Shown one piece after another: positions 10,269 through 22,985 of a stretch of DNA of 64,000 nucleotides; within the stretch, counting starts at the first letter, position 1; each line of letters starts with the position of its first letter. Source of the DNA: Nymphalis io. Lineage: Eukaryota > Arthropoda > Insecta > Lepidoptera > Nymphalidae. The stretch is from positions 8,928,001 to 8,992,000 of the forward strand of contig NC_065901.1 in NCBI RefSeq assembly GCF_905147045.1. Reading direction: 5' to 3'. The notes under the pieces were generated by a model. It was not told where the DNA came from. It ran no database searches and worked only from the letters and a program-made list of their open reading frames with translations. The translations under genes were made by a program, and so were the position numbers.

Positions 10269-13200
10269 TTAGCCGTCCTCCTTCGGCGGCGTGAACCAAC
10301 CTGAACAAAATAATAGTATGTTGTAAGCAGTTAAGATATTTTCTGTTTGATTATATTTTGTGTCACTTATAAGTCCAACAACTATATGATTGATTATATT
10401 AAACAAAACCAATATCACACAGTATATATAATTATTAGTAAATTAATTGTGTACCATTTTTCTCATGTATTTGCACCAGGCATTTAAAGCTCTGCTGTGC
10501 GCGCGCCAGACTATACGGTGACTGTGAGACCACCTTAGTCGCTCCAAACTGGATCCTCGCTTTTCCCTTCACAAGAGTAGCAGCTATCTGCATAATAACA
10601 GCCTCCACTGTGTATGCTGAGGACCAGCCTTGTTTGGTTAGTAACTCCATGCATATTGCACCACCAACGAGAACATAGCCACCTGAAATATAAATAAAAA
10701 AAAATAGAAACAGTACAAATCACTTTATAGCAAAGCATATTAGGCATTTTAATAAGAAATAACAAAGAAACTTAAGAGAACTTCAACTTTTAGCAGATTT
10801 TTACTGAAAAAGTCCGAGGCCTTCCAAATCCAATATTACATGTAATCTACATATTATATTGTAATTCATTTACTCCTAAGAAACAACAACTAGATATATA
10901 CAAAGTTTCTAGTTTTCTTTTCTATTCAATTTCTTGTCCAAAGACATCAGCGCAAAAATTACGTTCCATCTTATATAAGGTTGGTTTTAACTTTCTTTAT
11001 TTATAAAAAAAATATTGACAGAATTTCTATGAGAATTTGCTTAAACGGTACAAACCCTTAATAAGGAGTGTTGACTTGATAAACATTTTTTTAAAGTAAA
11101 TAATATATATTTTAAACTGTTTATGACAAAGAATTTTCAATACCCAATATTTATAATATATATTATATCTTTATGGTGACTCTATATGGCTATGGAACCT
11201 CACCTGATATAATAGGATATACAACACGTACAAACGGCGGCTCGAAGGGATATGTCTCTTTGAACATGATGTTCAACAGGATAGAGTCCTTGCCCTCTTT
11301 CTCCTTGAGCAGGAGCAGATCATTGTGAAGCGGACTGTCAGGATCTACCGATCGCAGTCTTATGTTCCACTCATAAAGTGAATCATTAACTAACTCTGAG
11401 AAAACAAACAACTAATTTGCATTAGAATATTTTTCTCCTCTTAATATAATTATTTTATAATGTTACCAACATTGTTAAAACAATAGTACATTACTGTGTA
11501 TCAAATAAAATTATTTATAAGGACCTCAAGTTCACTATTTTATATTAATTTAATAAAACATTTTTAGATTTAACATATAAAATCTTACCTATAGAATACA
11601 TATTATTTTTAAAGGAATGCGAGCGGTATATATCGCGCAGTTCCTTCATTAGACGGTCAGTCGCCTGAAGACTGCCGGACACGCTACCTGATAGATAATC
11701 TTGCCTCTGGTTTTGCCTTAATCGTTCTAGTGTCGCTAAATGTTCCGTTTCCATGTCATCCTGAAAAGTATATTGTTTTAGTAAATCAAATTCAAAATAT
11801 GTATACTTCATTAAGTACACTCTGACAAACGCTTTTTAATATACATATCACAAGATTTAGTTTAGTGTAAAGCTAAATTAATTTGCTTGATTCTGAACAA
11901 TATGGATCGTTTCTCCCTATTCCATTCTTTCAATTTACACTGAAATAGTTAGTTTTAGTAACAGTTTCTAAATATAACTTTATTTAAATATTTTCATGAA
12001 CCCAAATGATTTCACATAAAATTACCAATTCAATTCATACTTACATGCAAAAGTAACTTTGTAGATCTGTTACGGTTTCACGAATAAACCACTGAACTGA
12101 TTTAGAAGACTTGGTATGAAGCAAGCTTGTATTCTAAGGAATGTCATAGGCAAGCTCATTCCTAACACCTGTCCTCCCCCCTAACATGCGGGTGAAGCCC
12201 CAGGTGAACATTAATATTATTTAACTTAAAATTTACAGTCAATACATACTTTGTTGCTACGACCAGCATCATCAACCATCTCAAGTGGCAAGTCATCCTC
12301 TCCCTCTGATTCATCCTCCTCAGCAGCCATTTCCTCGTCTTCCTCTGTGCCTGATTCCGCACCATTAGAGGTTACGCTCGGTACTCTGTGAAAATAATAA
12401 CATCTTATTATTCATGTGAAACATTGTATTCTCTTATCTGCTGTTAAACAAATAGTTGTGCACTTGTTATTTAATATAATTATTTACAATACAAATTACA
12501 CTATAGTTAAACTTTCGCGTTTCGGTTCTTCGCCGAGTTTAAACGAGTCACCGCGTGACGTTTCGTGGCAACACGCTGACATGTTTTAAATAAAAGATGT
12601 AAAACCTCGTCAAGAATATAATATACCTACTTAATAAAGCTTTAACAATGACTGACTGACATAATTACGTACAATCCATACCCTAAAGTGGTGGGTATAG
12701 AAGTATACAATTTTGTATTCCCCCAAGTACCCCCGGTTTTGATTTTCTATAGAAATCTACTAGTTCGTAGTTTTTGAAGCTAGAAATATGAAAAATATGT
12801 TATTTAAACTTCTGTGTTACAATAAATGCCATTTTGAAATTAATCACCTCAAAAGGTGAGAAGGACCAAAACGATTTAAAAACATTTTGGAATAACTGAA
12901 TATATTATGAATTAATATATTTATAAAAACAATTGAGAGCAAAGACATAAAAAAGTCTGGTTTAAATATTAAATGTTTAAAAACTTTTTTTTGTTTCATG
13001 AATTAGTGACGTTAATATGTACGGTGTCACCGTATATATTAACCTAAAAAGTATAAGCTATCATGAAGCACTTTTTAATTAATTAATTTTTAGTTTAAGT
13101 CAACTCAGTATTTCCTTTATGCAGAGACGGTAATTAGACTAGATGTAAAAAATATGTCAAACCTTTGCTGCGGTGCTGGATGGACGGGAAGCGACAAAGA

Positions 13201-16200
13201 ATCCAAGTCTGGTGGTTCTGGAACGCCATGTAATTTGCATAGTTCTCTCAGCAAAATCCCGACCTGTTTAAAAAGAATAATTTAAAAATTAATGACATTA
13301 GTTCTTCAAATATAAAAAATCAAAATATCAAAGTGAACTGAGTATTTAAAAAAAACAGCAAATTTCGAACGCGGCGTTTTTACTTAACAGGTCCCAACAA
13401 CCGATGATGCATAATTGACAGAAACAAGTATTCACACGGAATACGACCGGATTTTCAGAAACACTAGTGTTACGCTGTCAACTTCCTAATTCCTTGCTAC
13501 TGAGAATTACTTCAGATAAAAAAAAATTATCCTTCATTATCAGTAAACAAAAACTTTTTTTTTAAATATTATTAAAAAAATGTATGTTTTTTTAAAAAAA
13601 ATATTACGATTGACCGTTATTTTTTAAGGAATTACTAACATTCCAATTTACCCTTCCATTTAAAGCTTGTGTTAGGAGTGGGGACGATTACAGCTAAGGG
13701 GTCAGGATCGAGCCTGTGAATTTTACATCGCTAGTTGTCCCGTTCCATTGCGATATAGATATGCAACATAGATACAGAGGCTTATAATGTTAATCTTTCC
13801 CAAAAAAAAAAAAACATAATCCGCTGTCGAAAGACCATGGCCTGCAGGAATTAATTTTTCAAATTTACATTAGTAATTGAACTAATATTTTTGTATTACG
13901 ATGTTTATAAATTATCTTTATTTTAATTTCAAAAGAACAAGCAATGTGTTACAAAAAATCATGTATTGAATTTAATACGTTGATGAAAGATAAATATAAT
14001 AGAATGCATAAAGTAAAGTTTTACAACATCTTATCTTAATTAGAACAATAACCGAGCAATCGACTCGATACTAAAGATTTTTTCAATTCATTTACCAATT
14101 ATTTATCTCTTGAGAAATTAACTTGATTGATCGATCTATTATAGTTTTAGACATATTTTATTTTAAAAAAAAATTATATCTCAAATTACCTGATTTATAA
14201 CATGATTATCCCTGCCCTGTGTATTGCTCAGGATCTGAACAGCGTTTGTCACAATGGGGTCTTCACTGTCTGCGAACCACACGGGTGGTGTGTTTGGGTA
14301 TGTTTCCTGTAAAAATATAATTAAAAGAAAAATAAGGATAGGAAAATAATTCCCGTATAGAAAATTCCCCCCTATTAATATAAGCAGCGCATATAAAAAA
14401 AAATCAATAGTTTTTCGGAAAAGTACTCAACCTGCATAATTAACACACTATGGCCATTGGCAACAATCGCGTAAAATAAAAAATTTGCTAAACCAATAAA
14501 TTTCGTATTTTCTTTTTAGTAACTCAAGATGTCTTACGTAGAACGTGTTTTTTTGTGGAGTGCTCAATTATAAAATAAACGGGAATCAATAGAAATATGC
14601 TTATATATAGTGGAGGAAACTAGAATAGAACTGTCAATTTGACCAATTGCAAAACGCAGCTGTATATGTCGACCTTTTTTCACCATTTACTAAAAACTGC
14701 TTTCTATATAATATTTTTTAGAGGTTACAATATCATGTGTGATCTTTAATTTATCTTAGTGGAGCTGTATAAAGATCATATTGCATAGGTACAGTTAGAT
14801 TAAACAATTACATTAACGTTATATTAAAATTCGAAACATTTTGCATTAGGGTTCCGTGGTCATGTAAAATTATTTGCGCAGTCACGTAATACGTTTTTGA
14901 CATGTGCGCAATTGCGTGATTATTATTGTTAAACGAAGGAGGTTGGTTGGTCCAACTATATACATTTTAAAGAGGTAGATTGGACAACTTCATAGGAATT
15001 ATTAAGGTACATGTTTAATATGGTTAATAATATCCAGAAATGCATTTTTAACAAAAAAATAAATGATTTGAAACTTTTGATACCAAAATGTATGACGAAA
15101 TTAATTAATTTAAGTCAAAGCATCGATAGACTTCCATAAAGTTAAAAGTCATTAAAGTTAACTCATTAAAATACTCTAATGTTTGAATTATATTATCTAT
15201 CAATACCTATTATAAAACAAAGTCCCCCGCTGCGTTTGTCTGTCTGTTTGAACGCGATAAACATTAAAATTACCGAACGGATTTTAATACGGGTATCATA
15301 CGGGATGGAGAGACTTATGAGAAAGGTTCAGTTGTCATATTCAGTATTTTAGTTTTATATAAATTGCCTGAAATATGGTTGTTGAAGACGAAGGAAAAAA
15401 ACATGCCGACTGGGAGCTTTACTGACTTGCAACGCGTCAACCAATGTAGTAATAATATTACGACTTAACATTTAATGTAGACACTTATTTTACCCGTGCG
15501 AAGCCAGGACGTGTAGCTGTTGGAGAATAGTTTATTTAATTCCACTCCAATGAATTAAATATTTAACATTTACGTACAAGTTTCTAACCAACCTTCAGAA
15601 GAAAGTTAGGATTTTTTAAGTATTCATAACAAGACTAATGGGTTCAGAGAAACCGGGCTTTTTGTGCATGTTCCAATTATATATACTATTATGTCACTGT
15701 AGAAGCTTTCTACAGTGACATAATGGCCTATATGTAAAAGAAAGATGTCAGGAACAGATGTTATACTTGACCTACTGAACAACAATGAAATCTCATAGGC
15801 TGAATGGATAAAGTTAACATGTCATAAAATCTACTGTGAAAAGGCATAGGCTTCTTAAAAAAATATTAAAGAAATATATATGTATGTGAATCTTAACCGA
15901 TGTTCGTGGGTTCAAGCCCCGGCAAGCACCGCTGAATTTTAATGTGCTTAATTTGTGATTATAATTCATCTCGCACTTGACGGTGAAGGAGAACATCATG
16001 AGAAAACCTGGATGTGTCTAATTTCATTGAAATTCTGCCACACATGTATTCCCCCAACCCACATTGGAGCAGCGTGGTGGAAAAAGCTCCAAACCTTCTC
16101 CTCAAAAAGGGAGAGGAGAGCTTAGCACAGCAGTGGGACATTCACAGGCTGTTACTGTTGTACATATATAAAAAATCAATATTTACATTTTAAGAGTAAA

Positions 16201-18308
16201 CGAAGTAATCCATCTAATATAATTCATAAAAAGAAAATATACATATTATCTCATAAAAATATAATAATTAGATGAAATAAAATAAAACAAATAAATATAA
16301 CCATATGCATAACAGTAAAATAAAATGAAAAGGAAGTTAACACAAAATAACATGAAAAGCTTAGTGGTCCTTGCGGGTTCAACTGCCAATCACTGAGTCA
16401 ACTTAGCTCTCAAAAATTTAAGTTTTTTATATATTAAAACCTAGCCTTTCTAAATGTTAACCAAGGTAGTGTTTTGCAATGAAATTAAATAAAAATATTT
16501 TAATGGATTGTTTTGTAAAATTATTAATTAAATATGAAGTTTAACTAACTTTGTATTACCTGCAAGAAGTATTCTCTAAAGATTATATGTTTTAAAGTTT
16601 TTTCTATTTTTTTTTTATTCAAGGCCAGTATTTCTGTTTTGCATGTAGAATAAGATTAATTCAGATTCTTTTTTACAATACTTTTGTGTTCAATTTGTTT
16701 TAATAATTATATTTTTAGAGAAATTTAACTAAAATAATGATTTACTTGCTTTAGTTTCCTTTTTTAACTGCACATTTTAATAAGAAATTTTAACATTGAA
16801 CCTTAAGTCCTAATTAAGACTAATCCTTTACTAACATTTTAATAAATATACCTTAATAGCAAGCAAGCACATTTTCCATCATAGCAAGTAACTTATTTCA
16901 ATCCAATCCAATAAATACTCACTTTATATAAGAACGGAAATTTATATTATTCCACTTGGACTCTTCATGATGAAACACATTTAAAAATTAACGCAGACAA
17001 TTCTACAGAGAATGAAGTAATTCCCAATTCTATGGTTAAGATAATTACTTCAATTCTTACAAATGGATTGAAATACTTTTAACTTCAACAAAATTTATGT
17101 TATATATAATTCAAAACAGTAAATATAATATAAAATGGAAACAAATACATGATTAACAATGCAGAAAATTAAATATTTAATATTGTATATTATAATTCTC
17201 TATATATCTAGGAAAATGATTTAATAAGTCTATAAGCTTTTAGTACTTACAGGCTTACTTATAGTTTTTGGTTATTATCCATCAAAATCCAACCCAAGAA
17301 CAATTTGTTTATGCGTAATATATATGGCTATTTATAATTGAAATTAAAAACTACTTTCTCACTTAATTAATATGTTGATATTTTGTAAATCTCTACAGAT
17401 ATTGTTTCTATTTACTAAAGGTATTCTATATTACAGGTGGTGGTAGGTATTATAGGTGATTTATTTGAACATAATCATGAACAGTCTTAAGTTATTACAC
17501 TTTGTAAATCTAAATAAATACATGTTTGACTATAACAATTTGTTGGTTAAATAAACATTGACAATAAGTTAAATAAATATTGACAATAAACAAAAAGTTG
17601 AATTACTGATATTGATTTTACAATAAGAACTTGGACGAAGGTAAAAAATTGTAAATAAAGGCATAGTTATCACAAAAACCAGGTAGCCAGCATGACTAAG
17701 AGTCTTTGTCCCAAAATCGCGCATCAATACCGTTATTTAAACAAAACAGATGTTACCCTCAATAAATATAGCTGTAAAGTCTCAACTTACACGAATAGAG
17801 TACTGAAATCTGAGTAATCGATACGATGATTCGTCATGGACCCGTAAAATCATCTAAGTAAAATGTCATAATATGATGAAAAACATGCGCGTAAAGCGAA
17901 AACATAGCTAAGTGTAAAACGTAAATAAACAAGCTCGTTACTTTTCAGTATTTTGTGAAACGAAACACGCGTTATAATCAATTTCAATAGGAAAATAATC
18001 ACTTCCGTAAACCTTTTGTTGACAGCCCTGCCCTCATAAACACGACCCTTTGTCCTAACAACGATAATCAATACGAGCTATCATTCATTTCACTTTCTCA
18101 TTTTTACCACGAAGAAAAATTCTATCAAAGAAGTTAGTGTACTCACCGTGATATTTGCATGTATTTCATATTTCTTTCCATTTTTGCCAACGAATCTGCA
18201 GGTCAGTTCGTCGACACTAGCTGACATTATCTGAAACCGCTCATGGTTTTTTGGAAACACTTGTTCTAGAGTCTTTATTTCTAACTTAAGGGTATTTAAG
18301 CAAGCCAT
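10269..18308 (-). CDS. UBE2Q2: Ubiquitin-conjugating enzyme E2 Q family (UBE2Q2-like), eight exons
   Basis: Minus-strand coding exons: 18147-18308, 14190-14306, 13163-13263, 12250-12385, 11589-11760, 11204-11395, 10455-10682, 10269-10300. All phases join, giving 379 residues against 375 for human UBE2Q2. The N-terminal RWD-like part has ERFQIMSASVDELTCRFV. An acidic linker (about 135-165) is followed by a UBC core with LYEWNIRL, FKETYPFEPPFVRVVYP, and GGAICMELLTKQGWSSAYT, where Cys304 is the expected ubiquitin thioester residue. The family transfers ubiquitin from E1 to substrates or E3 partners. The last exon supplies GWFTPPKEDG, the conserved family C-terminus. Without that splice, exon 7 would read into its intron and stop at 10435 with an unrelated tail (TQLIY). 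Introns contain Helitron-like and SINE insertions. Confidence 0.93.
12040..12212 (+). mobile_element. Helitron-like repeat fragment in a UBE2Q intron
   Basis: The stretch contains 'aaagtaact', 'tgttacggtttcacgaataaaccactgaactgatt', 'ttggtatgaagcaagctt' and ends 'gcgggtgaagcccc'. The same ordered phrases occur at 62240-62738 and, reversed, near 46990-47195. This layout resembles the short non-autonomous Helitrons common in butterflies (knowledge-based inference). No coding capacity. Confidence 0.5.
13011..13043. repeat. Inverted duplication, 16-bp arms, one mismatch, 1-bp spacer
   Basis: Left arm 13011-13026 (gttaatatgtacggtg) pairs with 13028-13043 (caccgtatatattaac) apart from one base. It lies in a UBE2Q intron. 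Confidence 0.8.
15195..15522 (+). mobile_element. Second Helitron-like repeat fragment in UBE2Q intron 1
   Basis: It opens with 'cctattataaaacaaagtcccccgctgcg', has 'tgtctgtttgaacgcgataaac' and 'taccgaacggattttaata', and ends in 'cccgtgcgaagccaggacg'. These are the typical beginning and end of another short Helitron-like family in Lepidoptera, as I recall it. No open frame is present. Confidence 0.45.
15688..15724. repeat. Perfect inverted duplication, 17-bp arms, 3-bp spacer
   Basis: Arms 15688-15704 (attatgtcactgtagaa) and 15708-15724 are exact reverse complements separated by gct. The site is intronic (UBE2Q intron 1). Confidence 0.9.
15884..16160 (+). mobile_element. tRNA-derived SINE (Metulj-like), 5' truncated
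   Basis: This is the plus-oriented copy of the main SINE family of the window. It keeps 'gaatcttaaccgatgttcgtgggttcaagcccc' (pol III B box region), 'aagcaccgctgaatttt', the central 'gcagcgtggtgg' block and the 3' 'cagcagtgggacattcacaggctgtta'. The first part of the tRNA-like head, including the A box, is missing or too diverged to see. The family resembles Heliconius Metulj SINEs (inference). Confidence 0.75.
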
Positions 18309-18394
18309 TAGTGTATTGAAACACTAATTTTTAAACTAAATAACTATTTGCCACATTAGAATACATAAAAATAGTTTTACGTTCACTCCGAACC

Positions 18395-18425
18395 AAGCAA
18401 AATGGCGGAGCGCAATGGCGGACAT
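18395..18425 (-). promoter_or_regulatory. Paired YY1/Pho-type sites in the UBE2Q promoter
   Basis: Two aatggcgg motifs (18401-18408 and 18414-18421) in the same orientation lie about 90-115 bp upstream of the UBE2Q ATG. ATGGCGG matches the YY1/Pleiohomeotic core, often found near transcription starts of TATA-less housekeeping genes. No TATA box is evident. Function is inferred from motif and position. Confidence 0.45.
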
Positions 18426-18935
18426 CTACAAATACAAATATTGACGACAGAGGGCGCTTAAAAAATAACATTTATCTTCCTTCTCATTTTCTTTATACAT
18501 AGTAATGTTGTCTTATTAAATCTTGAAATATAAACTGTTGTAACGTTAAATTTACTAAATACTTATTACAAAACAAAGGTATATCGTATAGTAATCGTAA
18601 AATAATTGTGAAATATCTATTCTGTTAAGAATAAAGTGTAGTAATTTTTATTTTAAAACCTAATGTCCCCATTCTATCTTTAATAATATTTTTTTCTTTC
18701 TAGTATATATATTAAAAAAGCATTCACACTAGAAAACATTTAATTCTACATATCTTTTTGATTTTCACTAATACTGTTTTTTTTTCTTTTTTAAAAATTA
18801 ATGAAAAAACATGTTAAAATACACTAAACTTTATTTACATTGTTTTTTTTTTTGTTCACAATTTAGTCAAATATCTGTAATAAATATGATAAATATTAAT
18901 ATAGTACAAAGATAAATATTAATCACAATATTTCT
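18426..18935. other. AT-rich spacer upstream of UBE2Q and the LINE island
   Basis: AT-rich DNA with several T-runs and no supported gene. The plus-strand 5' untranslated region of LINE-A probably begins near 18936, where GC content rises ('gaagtggcgtgcagagcagacgtg'). Confidence 0.35.
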
Positions 18936-19620
18936 GAAGTGGCGTGCAGAGCAGACGTGTCGACAAATTATTTTAACTATTTAAATTATTCAGCAAGAGA
19001 AAAACATCTCTCATCCTACATAATAAAATCGCAAACGGCACGAGCGACGACGAGCTCATAATTTTTAGTCCTCTACGCACAACGTCATACGTAAGTTACA
19101 CAGAACAACATAAGTGTAGTAAGATCTCCGACTAGAAGTGCCACAAGCGTAGTACGGAGTGACACAACCGAACCGTATTAAAGTGAATTCGAAAGAAGAA
19201 TTTTCGAGCGCAACTAAAACAACATTTCGCAGCACACGGAAGCATGATGAACAGGATGACCATATAAGGGATGAATTGAGTAAAATACGGCAGCAAATGT
19301 CTAATATTATGTCAACATTAACATTAATAAGTAACAGTCAAAAAGACTTCATCGAAAAAATCACGGATGATATAACTGTAATTAAAACACAAGTAAGTGA
19401 TATAAAGTCGACTATTGAGTCTCTTACAATAGAACAAGATATGATTAAAACTGACCTAACGTGCTTATTAAATAAAAATATAACTCTAGAGAGTAAAATA
19501 GAAAACCTTCGATCTTTGGGTGAAAAATCCGATGCAACTTTAGAAAAAGATTCTTACAATATCAGTGAAAATATAATAACAGGAATTAATGAACGAGAAT
19601 TAAGAAGTAAAAATATAATC
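18936..19620 (+). mobile_element. LINE-A segment 1: 5' region and ORF1 N-terminus
   Basis: The first 220 bases are a leader-like region. An open frame from about 19159 to the junction encodes a coiled-coil protein (LSKIRQQMSNIM, long Ile/Leu/Lys heptads) ending NERELRSKNIILVEIP. This is the look of a LINE ORF1 protein just before its RRM-like part, and the frame stops making sense where LINE-B begins. The remainder of the ORF1 is recovered at 22249 onward. LINE-A is AT-rich, unlike its insert. Confidence 0.7.
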
Positions 19621-22248
19621 CTGGTTGAAATCCCTCAAAACTGACCATGCTGGAAGGACTGCTCATGCTTTTGCTCTCACACATGACTTGACTCAACTGG
19701 TTGATCAGCCCACCAGGATCCCAGACATTGATGGGCAAGCACCTTCTCTACTGGACCTTCTGCTGACTTCTCACCCGATGGAATATCAGGTTGTGGTTCA
19801 GGCTCCTCTTGGCTCTTCGGATCACAGCCTTATTTCTACCAGAGTGCCACAGGCCAAGCTGCCGCCACTAGCGGTATGCAAACGTCGCGTTTGGCACTAT
19901 AAGTCGGCGGATAGGGACGGTATGCGCGATTACTATGCGTCGGTCCCTTGGAAGGAACGTTGCTTCAGTGGGAATGACCCGACAGCTAGTGCCGCTGCTG
20001 TGGCTGGCGAGATCATGCTGGGAATGGAATACTACATTCCTAGCTCAGATCTCGTCAGTAGGAGTACGCGTAACCGTTGGTTCACTCGTGAATGTGCCGA
20101 TGCTGTATCATCTAAGCAGGCGGCATATCGCAAGTGGATCAACGGCTGCATTAGCGGGGCATCTAACATTGACTTACTGCAAGCAAACTATAATAAAAAT
20201 TCTAAGTCCTGTAGAAAGGCATACACGAGAGCGGATGCACAGCGCATTGTACAGATTGGTCATGACCTTGTTTCGCATCCTAGGGGCTCCCGTAGCTTCT
20301 GGCGTCTGACCAAGTCTGTGCAAAATAATTTCTGCCAACCTTCGCTGCCACCGCTCAGAAATCCGGACGGATCGCTAGCTCACAGTCCGCAAGAGCAAGC
20401 TGATCTCCTGGCTAAACTCTTTGCCGACAACTCCGTCATCGATGATTGTAGTGCACTGCCACCTACAATACCTGCATGTGGCCATACGATGCCTGACATT
20501 AAAATCAGGCAACGTGATGTGCGTGCGGAGCTGCAATCACTTGATGTACGGAAAGCTAGCGGTCCCGATGGAATACCAGCCATAGTGCTGAAGAAGTGCG
20601 CAGCGGAGCTGTCTCCTTTGTTAACGCGCCTGTTCCAACTTTCTCTCTCTTCGGGAAGTGTGCCGGAGGCTTGGAGAAGAGCTAATGTGCTAGCGGTTCC
20701 CAAAAAAGGGGATCGGTCTGACCCGGCAAATTATCGGCCAATAGCTATCACCTCAGTACTTTGTAAGGTGATGGAACGGATTTTAAACAACCAACTGATC
20801 CATTACCTAGAAGATCACTGTTTAATTAATGATCGTCAATACGGGTTTCGACCGAAACGGTCCACAGGTGATCTTCTAGCGTATGTAACACACCTCTGGG
20901 GTGAAGCTATCGACAAGCATGGAGAATCGTTGGCTGTCAGCCTCGATATCTCCAAGGCTTTCGACAGGGTCTGGCACAGAAGTCTTCTCTCCAAGCTGCC
21001 GGCATATGGTCTGCCTGCTCAGCTATGCACCTGGATTGCCAGCTTCCTACACAAGCGTAGCCTTCGTGTTTTAGTTGATGGTTGCGCTTCACAATTCTAT
21101 GTAGTGAATGCTGGGGTCCCCCAGGGATCTGTGCTATCTCCCACACTCTTTCTTTTGCATATCAATGATATGCTCTCTCTTGGGAACATACATTGCTATG
21201 CAGACGATAGTACAGTGCATGGTGGATACCACGGACGCGCAGTGGCTGGGCGAGCGTAAATTGAGGAGAGGCGGAAGGATCTTGTCATTGAACTCGATAG
21301 GACGTTAGAGCTCATCGCCAAATGGGGCTCTGATAATCTTGTTGAGTTTAATGCCAATAAAACACAGGTATGCGCTCTCACGGCGAAAAAGTCAACATTT
21401 TCCCCTCTTCCCTCCCTCTGTGGTACTACGCTGGTGTTGCAAAGCAAAATCGCCATGCTGGGGATTGACGTTCGCTGGGACCTTAGTCCAAGGGATTACA
21501 TCGAGGCTGTTATAAAAACAGCTTCACGGAAACTCGGAGTTCTGAACAAGGTGCGGCGCTTTTTCACGCCACAACAACTGTGCCTGCTGTACAAAACACA
21601 GGTACGGTCTTGCGTGGAATATTGCTCGCACCTTTGGGATGGCTCCGCTAAGTACCTACTTGAGGCCTTGGACCGGTTGCAGCGACGTGCCGTACGCATT
21701 ATTGGCGACGTAAAGGTCACAAACACCCTTGAACCTTTACAATTGCGTCGTGAGATAGCAGCACTGAGCGCTTTCTATCGACTGTATCACGGCGAGTGCT
21801 CTGAGGAATTATTCTCTCTAATTCCTGCTTCCCCCTTCCTTCTTAAGTCCACGCGAGCTGGTTCTCGATGTCACCGCCTAACTGTGACATCAATTCCATC
21901 GCGAACAAAGAAATTTGGCAACTCCTTTCTTTGTTGCACTTCCAAAAAATGGAATTCCTTACCAGCTCACGTGTTCCCCTCCTCTTACAACCCGGGTTCC
22001 TACAAACGAGGCGTGAAGAGGCATCTTGCGGGCCGGCAAGGCGAAGGCGGCTAGTGCAGAACGTTTTTCCCGTCTGTACTGGCCGTCGTCGCGTTTGGAC
22101 TCTACTACCACTTACCATCAGGTGGAGTAGAGTCATTAGCCCTCCCGGCGAATATAAAAAAAAAATGCTTGTTGGAACTCCAGAACAAGTTGCAACCAAT
22201 AAAGATTTTCATCTTTATTGGTTGCAACTTGTTATTGTTTTGTTTGCT
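19620..22248 (+). mobile_element. LINE-B: GC-rich LINE, 5'-truncated, ORF2 with a single stop
   Basis: One frame runs from about 19625 to 22054, interrupted only by TAA at 21257-21259. It begins inside the endonuclease domain (PTRIPDIDGQAPSLLDLLL, then SSDHSLI), passes through the reverse transcriptase (VRKASGPDGIPAIVLKK, NYRPIAITSVLCKVMERIL, FRPKRST, SLDISKAFDRVWH, NAGVPQGSVLSPTLF, CYADDSTVHGG) and ends in the C-terminal LINE domain (YCSHLWDGS, LDRLQRRAVRIIGD, KKWNSLPAHVFPSSYN). The missing 5' part is normal for LINE integration. Its GC content and near-intact frame contrast with the decayed AT-rich host LINE-A, so it inserted later. A hairpin lies at its 3' edge. Clade (Jockey/CR1 group) is only a guess. 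Confidence 0.85.
22184..22233. repeat. Perfect inverted duplication at the LINE-B 3' junction, 23-bp arms
   Basis: Arm 22184-22206 (aacaagttgcaaccaataaa plus gat) is exactly repeated in reverse complement at 22211-22233; the spacer is tttc. It sits after the LINE-B A-rich stretch (22155-22165), within 20 bases of where LINE-A resumes. Confidence 0.9.
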
Positions 22249-22985
22249 TAGAGAAAGATAAGACAGTAGTAAGCAAAGCCTTAAAAATAATTGTTACAGT
22301 GTCCAGAACCTGAAAGAATCTTCCGGGTTGAAAAATATGATCCTAAATATAACCGTCCTATTAAAATAATATTTAAATTAAAAGAAACAACATTAACCCC
22401 TTTACGCAAGAAGAAAAGTCTGATTTAAAAATATATTCTGATCAGACACCTTTACAGCAAAAACAATTAAAAGACTTACAAAAAAAAAATTAAATACGAA
22501 CCCGACAAAGGCAATAAGCACCTTATTATAAAATATATAAGAGGAGTTCCTAAAATCACTGAATCTGCACCAAAAAACTAAGAAAATTAGAAACTAATCA
22601 AAACAATTAAGATATTTCACCTTTAGATAACATTGTCTCCTACCAGATTACTGATTCTTATGAAAATGTTCTAAGTAGCAAAAAATCTATTAGATTTCTT
22701 TATACAAATGCTCGGAGCCTTGTTAAGTCAACCAAATTAGATGAACTAAAATGTGTAATTCAGTCATTTAAAAATCCTCTGGATGTAATTGTTGATGGAA
22801 ACGTGGATTAAATAAAACTATGAAGCTAACAGAGCTCCAAATAACTGGTTATGTACACTATTTCAATCACCGGTGTAATGCACGAGGTGGCGGAATTTCT
22901 CTTTTTATACAGAAGAACCTGAATCATAATTTAATCGAAGAAAAATGCTTGGATGACAATCATTATCTCTGGGTACTGGGTACAA
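22249..22985 (+). mobile_element. LINE-A segment 2: ORF1 C-terminus and ORF2 endonuclease start
   Basis: After the LINE-B insert the frame recovers KDKTVVSKALKIIVTVSR, then FRVEKYDPKYNRPIKIIFKL and LQQKQLKDLQ, an ORF1 RRM-like and C-terminal part. From about 22680 the ORF2 endonuclease begins: IRFLYTNARSLVKSTKLDEL, then ARGGGISLFIQKNLNHNLIE. Several stops and frameshifts make it a dead copy. It is cut again near 22985 by LINE-C. Confidence 0.75.

Noticed and set aside
10435..10454. UBE2Q ending in TQLIY
   Set aside because: The family C-terminus GWFTPPKEDG is found downstream with correct splice sites and phase, so this tail is intron read-through.
10535..10765. 76-codon minus frame
   Set aside because: It is a shadow frame of UBE2Q exon 7 running into its intron.
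20380..22199. Several minus-strand frames over LINE-B
   Set aside because: They are antisense shadows of the GC-rich LINE ORF2.
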